DNA of 15,200 nucleotides from an uncultured Eubacteriales bacterium (GTDB lineage Bacteria; Bacillota; Clostridia; Oscillospirales; Butyricicoccaceae), in contig CAKTWY010000043.1 in NCBI GenBank assembly GCA_934630445.1, forward strand, positions 1-15,200, written 5' to 3'. The notes beneath the pieces were generated by a model, which did no database searches, was not told the origin of the DNA, and saw only the letters and a program-made list of their open reading frames with translations. Positions 7,568 to 13,735 of the stretch are shown in pieces. Within the stretch, counting starts at the first letter, position 1, and the number at the start of each line of letters is the position of its first letter. The translations under genes were made by a program, and so were the position numbers.

Positions 7568-8413
7568 TTAAAAAACCAGCGCTTGCACATCGAATGCGGC
7601 GCTTGCGCCGCCGTAGCGTGCGTTTTCGTATATAGCTGCGAGCGATGTGTGCAGCGTGCTGATGCGTGCGGCGTCCTCCGGAGCAATATTTCCCAGTGCG
7701 ACGCCGCAGCCCGGCACGCCGGGGTTCACTGCGCAGCCGTTGCCGGTCATGCTCCGCTGCCAGAGCTCAAAAGAGGAGAGCTGTGCGCCGGAGGTACGCC
7801 CCAGGCGGAAGAGCTCCGCACGGATGGCGTCGCGCGTCTGAAAGCTGTCGAACCCATACCAAAGCAGCGTTTTTGCGCCGGCTGCGCATGCTTTCTCAAA
7901 TACAGAGAAGAAGTTCTGCTGTGCCGCGTTAGAGTCGAATGGGGAATCAGGATCGATGTGGACAAAATCGTCTGCGGAAAAAGAATAGGCGTCGGAGAGG
8001 AGCGGTGCCACTGCGTCCGCGCACTGCGTATGAAGCCGCCTGCGCAGAAAAAGCCGGTTGGCATACGCGTCAAATGCCTGCAGGGCGGGAGGTTCGATAT
8101 CAAAATAATAAAACGCTGTCCGCTGGTAGCCCAGAAGCTGCATTGCCTGCGCGCCCGATCCATAATATACACGGTTTTTCAGAAATTCGTTTTCCGTGAG
8201 GAGCACCGTGTATGCGCACTCCCGCAGCGCTCCCTGTAAATGCGTCAGATAGAATACGACACCGTAGTCGGATGGCGCGCCCTCTTTCAAAGGATAGTAT
8301 GGATAGGCGGCGTTTGTCTCAAAATAACGTGCAGGGGCGTCCGACGAGAGCAGCTCGCACAGTACGAGATGCTTCAATACGTCGCCGATCTCGCCGGCAT
8401 GGCGGTAAGGCAT
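7568..8413 (-). CDS. Divergent RlmJ-like (23S rRNA adenine-N6 methyltransferase family) protein
   Basis: A 281-residue protein. The start YRHAGEIGDVLKHL (3-16) matches the RlmJ signature YRHxxHAGNxADVLKH, and FETNAAYPYYPL (31-42) stands where RlmJ has its SAM-binding DTHAGAG segment. Further landmarks are FDIEPPAL (104-111), LLWYGFDS (183-190) and MTGNGCAVN (222-230, compare RlmJ MTASGMIVIN). RlmJ methylates A2030 (E. coli numbering) of 23S rRNA. Here the catalytic DPPY motif reads HIDPDSPFD (152-160), keeping D-P but not P-Y, and the Gly-rich SAM loop is also altered. Activity or specificity may therefore have changed. The start at 8413 is supported by homology and an upstream GGAGTGA. The reading frame extends further upstream but without homology. 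It appears to head a two-gene unit with the GNAT gene. Confidence 0.72.
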   Translation of the reverse strand: MPYRHAGEIGDVLKHLVLCELLSSDAPARYFETNAAYPYYPLKEGAPSDYGVVFYLTHLQGALRECAYTVLLTENEFLKNRVYYGSGAQAMQLLGYQRTAFYYFDIEPPALQAFDAYANRLFLRRRLHTQCADAVAPLLSDAYSFSADDFVHIDPDSPFDSNAAQQNFFSVFEKACAAGAKTLLWYGFDSFQTRDAIRAELFRLGRTSGAQLSSFELWQRSMTGNGCAVNPGVPGCGVALGNIAPEDAARISTLHTSLAAIYENARYGGASAAFDVQALVF

Positions 8414-8481
8414 AAAAGTCACTCCGATCCGTTCTGGTATAGCTGTCGGTCTGCGCGCGCTCCTGAAACGCGCCGGCAGAA

Positions 8482-8519
8482 TAACAAAAATGCGGCAAAA
8501 GCTTTCGCTTCTGCCGCAT
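8482..8519 (-). terminator. Intrinsic terminator/attenuator between the small ORF and the RlmJ-like gene
   Basis: Read on the minus strand, 8519-8507 pairs with 8502-8490 in 13 bp (one G-U) closed by a GAAA tetraloop, followed by TTTTGTTAT. The G-U and GNRA loop exist only on the minus strand, which fixes the orientation. The 3' arm is also exactly complementary over 10 bases to the end of the small ORF (8561-8570), making this a candidate attenuator. It lies 69 bp before the RlmJ-like start. Confidence 0.8.
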
Positions 8520-8553
8520 CTGAAAACAAATTTACAGGTAATGCGCGTACCGG

Positions 8554-8655
8554 CTACCCGTTTTGCCGCAGAAGGACAAAAGCCTGCGATGCGTCGATCA
8601 AGCATCCAGACATGCGTACGATCTGTTTTGCAAAACAAGGCACAGTAAAGAGCAT
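8554..8655 (-). CDS. Small ORF, candidate leader peptide (33 aa)
   Basis: A 33-codon ORF translating as MLFTVPCFAKQIVRMSGC followed by LIDASQAFVLLRQNG, ending in TAG. It has a very strong ribosome site (AGGAAGGAG) about 7 bases before the ATG and starts roughly 25 nt after the predicted transcription start of a consensus promoter. An intrinsic terminator follows 35 bp after the stop. I do not recognise the peptide. Its last codons contain ten bases complementary to the terminator's 3' arm, so ribosome position could affect termination. That arrangement suggests a regulatory leader for the RlmJ-like/GNAT genes. It could instead be a free-standing small protein or a chance ORF. Confidence 0.5.
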   Translation of the reverse strand: MLFTVPCFAKQIVRMSGCLIDASQAFVLLRQNG

Positions 8656-8686
8656 ACAGGCTTCTCCTTCCTCAATAATTTTTTCA

Positions 8687-8715
8687 AGGATATCATGAAA
8701 GGGGCGGTTTGTCAA
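8687..8715 (-). promoter_or_regulatory. Consensus sigma-70 promoter for the leader ORF/RlmJ-like unit
   Basis: On the minus strand a perfect TTGACA (8710-8715) lies 17 bp from TATCCT (8687-8692). The predicted start is near 8680, immediately before the small ORF's ribosome site. It is divergent from the DNA polymerase IV gene. Confidence 0.75.
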
Positions 8716-8828
8716 CGCTGCGCACGTGCGCGGCACTATATTTTTTTGACCGGATATGATAAACTGTCCGCAGAGCAAGTGGAAAAACACCGTGAAGGAA
8801 ACGAAAAAGCGAGAAGGGGAGCAGCGGT

Positions 8829-10067
8829 ATGGACAGGACAATTTTTCACTGTGATTGCAACGGTTTTTACGCTTCAGTCGAATGTCTGCTCGATCCGTCG
8901 CTGAAGGACATTCCCATGGCCGTGTGCGGCAACCCGGAACACCGGCACGGCATCATCCTGGCAAAAAATGAACTTGCGAAGGGCTGCGGTGTCAGGACGG
9001 CGGAAACGATCTATGAGGCGAAGAAAAAGTGCCCGGGCCTCACACTCGTGCCGCCGCATCGTGGAGAATATACAAGGATTTCAAAGCTCGTCAACGACAT
9101 ATACGCCCGTTTTACCGACCGGGTAGAGCCGTTTGGCATCGACGAGAGCTGGCTTGACGTGACAGGATGCCTGCACCTGTTCGGCACGCCGCAGGAAACG
9201 GCTGATCTGATCCGCAAAACCGTGCGTGAAGAACTGGGGATCACGATCTCTGTCGGGGTCTCGTTCAACAAGATTTTTGCCAAGCTTGGCAGCGATTATA
9301 AAAAACCGGATGCGACCACCGTTATTTCCCGTGAAAATTATCGGGATATTGTCTGGCCGCTGCCGGCGAGCGCGCTTCTTTACGTGGGAAAAGCCGCTGA
9401 GGCGACGCTTGCCTCCATGGGCGTGCATACGATCGGAGAGCTGGCCTGTGCCGATGAGGAGGCGCTGCGTGCAAGGCTCGGCAAGATGGGGCAGGTGCTC
9501 AGCCGCTATGCCCGCGGAGAAGATGACAGCCCTGTGCGCATGGCGCAGGATGAACAGGATATCAAATCGGTCGGCAACGGGATGACCTTTCGCCGGAATC
9601 TGGTCGGAGAGGCGGATATCCGCACTGGGATCGCGGCGCTTTCCGACAGCGTTGCCGGCCGCCTGCGCCGGCACGGTGTGAAATGCGCGACGGTGCAGGT
9701 GATCATTCGCGATCCGGCTTTTCACAGTATTTCGCGCCAGCGAAAGCTTGATACTCCGACCAATCTTGCCGCCGAGATCACGTCGGCAGCGATGGAGCTG
9801 ATCAAACGCTCATGGAGCATGCGCGCGCCTGTGCGGATGCTGACGGTGACCGGAGCCGATTTGATCGCGGAGGAGGAATGCGGTGCGCAGCTGACGCTGT
9901 TTGCGGACAGCGGGGAAGAGCGCCGTGAACGGCGCGAGCGCTTGGAACGCACAATGGACGACATCCGCGGCAAATTTGGCGGTACTGCCATCGTGAGCGG
10001 CGCGATCTTAAAAAATGATTTGGGGCTTGATGCACCGGATGATTCGCCCGCTCCTGCCGGGGAGTGA
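8829..10067 (+). CDS. dinB: DNA polymerase IV (Y-family translesion polymerase)
   Basis: A 412-residue error-prone polymerase. FHCDCNGFYASVE (6-18) holds metal ligand D9 and the steric-gate aromatic F13. GIDESWLDVTG (103-113) supplies D105 and E106. SVGVSFNKIFAKLGSDYKKP (141-160) is the palm/thumb boundary signature. The little-finger domain follows (about 245-345), and QLTLF (354-358) is a beta-clamp binding motif. All catalytic acids are present. GGGGAG precedes the start. I see no clear Firmicutes-type LexA box (CGAAC..GTTCG) in the 150 bp upstream, so SOS control is not supported by the sequence. Its stop lies inside the arm of a large hairpin shared with the convergent ferredoxin gene. 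Confidence 0.95.
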   Translation: MDRTIFHCDCNGFYASVECLLDPSLKDIPMAVCGNPEHRHGIILAKNELAKGCGVRTAETIYEAKKKCPGLTLVPPHRGEYTRISKLVNDIYARFTDRVEPFGIDESWLDVTGCLHLFGTPQETADLIRKTVREELGITISVGVSFNKIFAKLGSDYKKPDATTVISRENYRDIVWPLPASALLYVGKAAEATLASMGVHTIGELACADEEALRARLGKMGQVLSRYARGEDDSPVRMAQDEQDIKSVGNGMTFRRNLVGEADIRTGIAALSDSVAGRLRRHGVKCATVQVIIRDPAFHSISRQRKLDTPTNLAAEITSAAMELIKRSWSMRAPVRMLTVTGADLIAEEECGAQLTLFADSGEERRERRERLERTMDDIRGKFGGTAIVSGAILKNDLGLDAPDDSPAPAGE

Positions 10068-10101
10068 AAGCGCAGGAAGGCGCTCTCACTCCCCGGGCAG
10101 G
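10053..10101. terminator. Long hairpin between convergent dinB and ferredoxin genes
   Basis: CCTGCC (10053-10058), a 9-bp block (10059-10067 with 10086-10094) and AGCGC (10069-10073 with 10080-10084) form about 20 bp of interrupted stem, with GGCAGG closing at 10096-10101. The dinB stop codon is inside the 5' arm and the ferredoxin stop follows at once. There is no T-run on either strand, so it may act by RNA stability or bidirectional pausing rather than as a classical intrinsic terminator. Confidence 0.45.
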
Positions 10102-10102
10102 G

Positions 10103-10306
10103 TCAGTCGCAGGTGATAACGGAAACAGGGCAGCTTTCCTGCGCCTGGACGCAGCCGCCCTCAGAGCCCTGCGGAACCTCGGGAACAAATACTTCCGCTT
10201 TTCCGTCATCCGCCATGCGGAAAACGTCCGGGCAGATAGAAGCGCAAAGACCGCAGCCAATGCAGCCGTCTCTGTCAATGTCTACGGACAATACCTGATG
10301 AGCCAT
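10103..10306 (-). CDS. Single-cluster [4Fe-4S] ferredoxin (Thermotoga type)
   Basis: A 67-residue electron carrier. CIGCGLC (C15, C18, C21) and the remote C59 in ESCPVSVI should ligate one [4Fe-4S] cluster. C25 (in ICPDVF) and C52 correspond to the pair that forms a disulfide in Thermotoga maritima ferredoxin. DDGKAEVFVPE is also family-typical. The acidic composition suits a low-potential cytoplasmic ferredoxin, which could feed the hydrogenase implied by the maturation operon (inference). The start at 10306 is chosen over 10327 because AAAGGAGG lies 7 bases upstream. A possible -10 (TATTCC, minus strand, 10341-10346) is weak. Confidence 0.93.
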   Translation of the reverse strand: MAHQVLSVDIDRDGCIGCGLCASICPDVFRMADDGKAEVFVPEVPQGSEGGCVQAQESCPVSVITCD

Positions 10307-10418
10307 TTTCAGCCTCCTTTGATGCACGCATATCCGCGCAGGAATAGCATGCGCTTTTTACACGAAAAATTTCATTTCCGCATTGAAAAAGTCTGACGGA
10401 AAAAAGTAAAATTTGGCC

Positions 10419-10447
10419 TTGACTTTATAGCCAAGTATTGCTATAAT
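10419..10447 (+). promoter_or_regulatory. Strong sigma-70 promoter of tRNA-Pro
   Basis: TTGACT (10419-10424) and a perfect TATAAT (10442-10447) are separated by 17 bp, placing transcription start about 15 bp before the mature tRNA. Confidence 0.85.
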
Positions 10448-10469
10448 TTCAAAGGTACCCGTCAGGTAA

Positions 10470-10545
10470 CGGGGTGTAGCGCAGCTGGTAGCGTGCTTGG
10501 TTCGGGACCAAGAGGCCTCGGGTTCAAGTCCCGACACTCCGACCA
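10470..10545 (+). tRNA. tRNA-Pro (anticodon CGG), CCA encoded
   Basis: A full cloverleaf is visible. The acceptor is CGGGGTG (10470-10476) with CACTCCG (10535-10541), one G-U pair. The anticodon stem is CTTGG/CCAAG around loop TTCGGGA, with anticodon CGG at 10503-10505, decoding CCG. The T-arm is TCGGG-TTCAAGT-CCCGA. The discriminator is A and CCA is genomically encoded at 10543-10545. Proline identity is supported by the anticodon and the typical Pro-tRNA sequence. Confidence 0.95.
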
Positions 10546-10546
10546 C

Positions 10547-10587
10547 AGTCCAGAATCCGCTTTAGCGGATTCTGGACTTTTTCTTTT
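10547..10587 (+). terminator. Intrinsic terminator of tRNA-Pro
   Basis: A 14-bp perfect stem (10547-10560 with 10565-10578) has a TTTA loop and is followed by TTTTCTTTT, one base after the CCA end. Confidence 0.95.
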
Positions 10588-10741
10588 AGCTGCCGCCGCT
10601 AATGAGCCGATTCAATAGACACCATATCCATTGTTCCACGATTTCTTTCTGCGTCAAGAGATGGAAGCGATACAAAAAGACTTCCTCCTGCCTCTGTTCC
10701 GGCAGTCGGGCGAGAGCCGCAGCAAGGGCATGGTTATCCAG
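10586..10741 (-). pseudogene. Remnant of a small sigma-70-region-4-like protein from a mobile element
   Basis: A minus-strand frame of about 51 codons without a start reads LDNHALAAALARLPEQRQEE, then VFLYRFHLLTQKEIVEQWI. It resembles the region-4-like part of small sigma-factor-like proteins common on Firmicutes integrative elements (ALxxLPExxxxxxFLYxF..xxKEIxE). A stop lies directly upstream and the helix-turn-helix tail is lost, so it is a fragment. Bases 10742-10898 beyond it contain no gene I can support. The family call rests on a short match. Confidence 0.4.
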
Positions 10742-10898
10742 TCATACCGGCTGTTCCCGGGGCGGCAGCACGTTTTGCTGTCGCCCTTTGTTCATCCACC
10801 GGCAAGGACAGGCAGGGCTGTCAACGGCGGACGCAGCCCGTTCATCTTGCCGGTGACTGACTCGGCTGGAATTGCCATAAAAATTGTCGCAGCATACA

Positions 10899-12311
10899 TT
10901 ATTCAGTATCAGCTGCTGCAACAGAGTGGTCAACTGTAAATAAGTATAGATAGCCAAATTCTTCTGTCGATGCACGGATCGCCACGGTGTCACAATCAAA
11001 CCACCCGATAGAGCCCTCGCGCCGGATCTCATAGTCTTTCCGGTCAAAGAGAATGAATGACTGCTTGCGCAAATCAAGGACGCCAATTTCCGAAACTCCA
11101 AGGCCCTCTGCGTCGTCCTCATTTTTAGCAAACAGAATTTTATCTTCCGTGCTGTTCAGACTGGCAAATGTAGCATCAGCAGGATATTGAAAACCGTCTA
11201 CAACAGCACTTTCACCCGTTTTGAAATCATACACAAAGGTATTACGAGCTTCATCTACAAATAGCCCATATCTTCCTCCCGTCAGTACGATACCGCCATC
11301 CGGGGAATCGTCAAGCTTTGGCATGGCTGAAAAAATCTTTTTGCAGTCTCCCGTTGAAAGCGTGACCGTTCTGCCGGTGAACGCTTTGTTTTCATCCATC
11401 GAAACACAGCAAACTGTATCAGGGTCTATAAACCATGCGCCAATCTTATTCATTCCACATAAATCGCTCAATGAAGAAAGCGTCTGATTTTTGATGTTAT
11501 AATAGTACACGTCGGTCTCGAAATCACACGATACGATGATTCCCGACAGGTCGGGAGCAAATTCTGTTTGAGTGATCTGTCTGGATTTTAATTCTTCGCA
11601 GTTGTCCAAAACAGCAATCGCTTTCTTTGCTTTCAGATCATAGAGCAATGGATATTGTGCGTATTCAATCTGTTGACCGTAGCTTAAAATCAAGGCTACA
11701 AAATCAGAATTTCCCTCTATAGCAGTTGCATCCCATGCTGTCTGCGTTTCAATATCGAAGTTTCTTGCACTTGCATAGACGACTCCGTCACGCTCATACC
11801 AGTCAAAACCGATCGAATACGTTTCGCCGTTCCATACATATGCAAGGGATTCCTTGTGCGGCTCTAACGGAGAGAGCTTGCCATTTTCCGCGATGTATGC
11901 AGTTGCGGCTTTTTCGTCATCATACAGATAGACAATGCCATTTGAATAATCAAAGTTTCCATCTATCCGAATATACTCGATATTTACGATGTCATCGATG
12001 CTGCTTGCGCCGATACTTTCAATATCGCCCGATTGTATAGGTTCCTCCTCCATTGGCAAAACAATTTCGGGTGTATCAATTTTGAAAAAGCGAAATACAG
12101 CGTTACGAAATTCTTTACTGGCTGCCATGGCCGCCGTAAAAGATGAAACCAGCAGTGTTGTAACAACTGCAACGGAAATCAAAGTCTTATGAGAAAGTCT
12201 GTGCCGATATGGTACGATCTGCCCGGACATGTTTTCATTCATGGGATCTGCTTCCATCACATATCTGTCATCTACTTGACCGAGAACATGCAAAATTCGC
12301 TCTTCCCTCAT
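10899..12311 (-). CDS. Membrane-anchored putative anti-sigma factor
   Basis: A 470-residue protein encoded with an ATGA overlap directly after the ECF sigma gene. The short N-terminal part (1-40) is cytoplasmic in type and could hold the sigma. One transmembrane segment (about 44-64, LISVAVVTTLLVSSFTAAMA) follows. The remaining 400 residues, presumably extracytoplasmic, are beta-rich with repeated WD/propeller-like strands (YYYNIKNQTLSSLSD, FVYDFKTGESAVVDGF, GVLDLRKQSFILFD) and look like a sensor propeller. I recognise no specific family. The anti-sigma role is inferred from the position, coupling and topology. Base composition is clearly A+T-richer than the hyd and dinB regions, suggesting horizontal acquisition. 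Confidence 0.6.
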   Translation of the reverse strand: MREERILHVLGQVDDRYVMEADPMNENMSGQIVPYRHRLSHKTLISVAVVTTLLVSSFTAAMAASKEFRNAVFRFFKIDTPEIVLPMEEEPIQSGDIESIGASSIDDIVNIEYIRIDGNFDYSNGIVYLYDDEKAATAYIAENGKLSPLEPHKESLAYVWNGETYSIGFDWYERDGVVYASARNFDIETQTAWDATAIEGNSDFVALILSYGQQIEYAQYPLLYDLKAKKAIAVLDNCEELKSRQITQTEFAPDLSGIIVSCDFETDVYYYNIKNQTLSSLSDLCGMNKIGAWFIDPDTVCCVSMDENKAFTGRTVTLSTGDCKKIFSAMPKLDDSPDGGIVLTGGRYGLFVDEARNTFVYDFKTGESAVVDGFQYPADATFASLNSTEDKILFAKNEDDAEGLGVSEIGVLDLRKQSFILFDRKDYEIRREGSIGWFDCDTVAIRASTEEFGYLYLFTVDHSVAAADTE

Positions 12312-12868
12312 AATGAAACACCTTCTTTCTCCAAAATTTGTTTTAATTCATTCCTTGACCGCAGCAAAGACATTTTTACTTTGCTCTCGCCCATTTTATA
12401 ATCTGCGGCAATTTCACTGATTGAACTTAAATACCAATAACGACGCATAAAAATTTTACGTTGTTCTATTGTCAGGGAATCCAGGAAACGATTGAAAATT
12501 TCTGCCAACACCAGATTATCTGCAACACTTTCTGTATTGTCCGTACTGGGAATGCACGCATGTAATTCGTCAAGAGCCAGCGGAACCTGCCCGGAATTAC
12601 GTTTTTCAGCAGTAATAGCTTTATACCTGTTCAACGCAAGATTACGTGTAATCTTACCTAAAAAGGCTTTTAAGACAGACGGTCGGTGTCCGGGCATACT
12701 ATTCCATGCTCGCATATATGTATCATTTACACATTCCTCGCTATCTTCGTCATTGTGAAGAATATTATGTGCAATATACTGACAATACGTTCCATATTTG
12801 CTGGCGGTTTCTGATATTGCAGTTTCAGAGCGCGCCCAATATAAATCCACGATTTTACGATCTTCCAT
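12308..12868 (-). CDS. ECF-type RNA polymerase sigma factor
   Basis: A 186-residue sigma-70-family regulator with the two ECF domains. Region 2 covers about residues 22-90 (HNDEDSEECVNDTYMRAWNS is the 2.1-2.4 core, followed by FLGKITRNLALNRYKA). Region 4 covers about 122-180 (LTIEQRKIFMRRYWYLSSIS, EIAADYKMGESKVKMSLLRS). There is no region 1 or 3. AGGAGGGG precedes the start. It is translationally coupled through ATGA to the membrane protein, the standard layout for an ECF sigma and its anti-sigma. Such pairs usually autoregulate, but I cannot identify the target promoter. The A+T-rich codon use differs from the housekeeping genes nearby. Confidence 0.88.
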   Translation of the reverse strand: MEDRKIVDLYWARSETAISETASKYGTYCQYIAHNILHNDEDSEECVNDTYMRAWNSMPGHRPSVLKAFLGKITRNLALNRYKAITAEKRNSGQVPLALDELHACIPSTDNTESVADNLVLAEIFNRFLDSLTIEQRKIFMRRYWYLSSISEIAADYKMGESKVKMSLLRSRNELKQILEKEGVSL

Positions 12869-12912
12869 CGTTGCCCCTCCTGTCTATTACATCAAGGCCT
12901 TTCATCCTAATA

Positions 12913-12932
12913 CACCACAAAACCATGTGGTG
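12913..12932. promoter_or_regulatory. Inverted repeat (operator-like) upstream of the ECF sigma gene
   Basis: A perfect 7-bp inverted repeat, CACCACA (12913-12919) and TGTGGTG (12926-12932), is separated by six bases, about 45 bp before the sigma start. It could be an operator or a leader hairpin. No convincing sigma-70 promoter is seen beside it. Confidence 0.35.
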
Positions 12933-12974
12933 CGTCACATGCCTTAGAGAGAATTGAGATTTATCTTTTAAAAA

Positions 12975-13150
12975 TCATATCACATCGATGTGAACATTGT
13001 ATATTTGTTCTTCGAATACGCCTTTGCCGATTACAGAATAACGGTGGAACGGGCTTCGATTTGTTTTTGATTCTATTTGATGGAACGCAACATACTTGCC
13101 GTTTGTCGGGAAAGAGAATGGGTTCGGTTCGTGTAAAATTGAAGTTAAAT
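12975..13150 (-). other. Intergenic stretch with an unclaimed minus-strand reading frame, no intact gene
   Basis: The roughly 270 bp between the ECF upstream region and the broken GGDEF locus hold no intact gene. One minus-strand frame ending at a TGA (12975-12977) lacks a start codon but reads like real protein (NPFSFPTNGKYVAFHQIESK, then HRYSVIGKGVFEEQIYNVHI). It may be the C-terminal scrap of a lost gene. I do not recognise it. Confidence 0.2.
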
Positions 13151-13167
13151 GAATTTTGTGTTATAAT
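13139..13167 (+). promoter_or_regulatory. Possible sigma-70 promoter upstream of the GGDEF remnant
   Basis: TTGAAG (13139-13144) and a perfect TATAAT (13162-13167) are spaced by 17 bp, pointing toward the broken GGDEF locus. The region overlaps two possible coding remnants, so a chance match in A+T-rich DNA is possible. Confidence 0.4.
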
Positions 13168-13332
13168 AAAACAATTACAGAACAGGCTGATGCATTTGTT
13201 CATGCCGTTTATGCCGGCAAATTTTTGATGCCGGCAAACCGGGCATGTTCGATGCGCACCATGCTGGAGGCAGGAACGTTTGAACAATTGTGTGTACCTC
13301 AAATAAAATTAAAGGATATGATCAGCAAGTGA
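13153..13332 (+). pseudogene. 3' remnant of an unidentified gene coupled to the GGDEF gene
   Basis: A plus-strand frame of about 59 codons is open from 13153 to a TGA at 13330-13332 and reads TITEQADAFVHAVYAGKFLM, then EAGTFEQLCVPQIKLKDMIS. There is no good start or ribosome site at its 5' end. Its stop overlaps the GTG start of the next reading frame (GTGA), a coupling typical of true operon neighbours, so it is probably the 3' end of a truncated gene. It contains two copies of ATGCCGGCAAA (13211-13221 and 13228-13238). The family is not recognised. Confidence 0.35.
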
Positions 13333-13440
13333 CACGGACAGAAGTTGCCACTTTGATCTGTGAGTTGAAGACGGTATTCGACGTGGTACGTTTAGTGGAT
13401 GGTTCGATGACAACACAGTACTCTGTGCGTCAAACAGGGT

Positions 13441-13680
13441 ACCGGCGGACAGGCTCCATCGCCTGTACATCTGCTGATAGGCCTGATACGTCTGGATGAT
13501 CTCGTCCGCTCTTTCCATACCTTGTATCGCATATTCTTCAACTTCTTTTTTGATCAGCCTGTCGAGCGTCGCCAGTTCATCCGCGTCGAAATGCATCCGA
13601 TTGCGCATCATCTCGTACTGACGGTTTAAGCGCTTTACATTTCTTCTGCCCTTCCGGGGTTTGCTCCGGGTCTTGATACT
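13441..13680 (-). pseudogene. Coding remnant within the insertion, unknown protein
   Basis: The minus-strand frame reading RLNRQYEMMRNRMHF, then DADELATLDRLIKKEVEEYA, AIQGMERADEIIQTY and QAYQQMYRRW looks like genuine helical, charged protein. It begins without a clear start, having run through the repeat, and ends beyond the insertion boundary in GGDEF-gene sequence. It is therefore a truncated import and not a working gene. I do not recognise the family. Confidence 0.3.
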
Positions 13681-13688
13681 CCCACGCC

Positions 13689-13735
13689 CTGTCATTCTGC
13701 CCCCCGACACTGTCATTCTGAGCGGAGCGAAGAAT
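13689..13735. repeat. Short dispersed-repeat-like sequence (TCATTCTG / GAGCGAAGAAT motif)
   Basis: CTGTCATTCTG occurs twice with a 21-bp period (13689-13699 and 13710-13720). The second copy continues into AGCGGAGCGAAGAATCC. This CATTCTGAGC..AGCGAAGAAT sequence is, from general knowledge, seen repeatedly in intergenic DNA of many bacterial genomes. It separates the two coding scraps in the insertion. Confidence 0.45.

Noticed and set aside
8660..8828. LexA box controlling dinB
   Set aside because: No sequence close to the Firmicutes CGAAC-N4-GTTCG consensus was found upstream of the start.
8563..8904. Plus-strand open frame overlapping the start of dinB
   Set aside because: It overlaps dinB out of frame, lies opposite the promoter and small ORF, and has no good ribosome site.
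13139..13332. A c-di-GMP riboswitch upstream of the GGDEF remnant
   Set aside because: No GEMM-I core (GCAAAGCC-type) or type II pseudoknot core was found; the region reads instead as a coding remnant.
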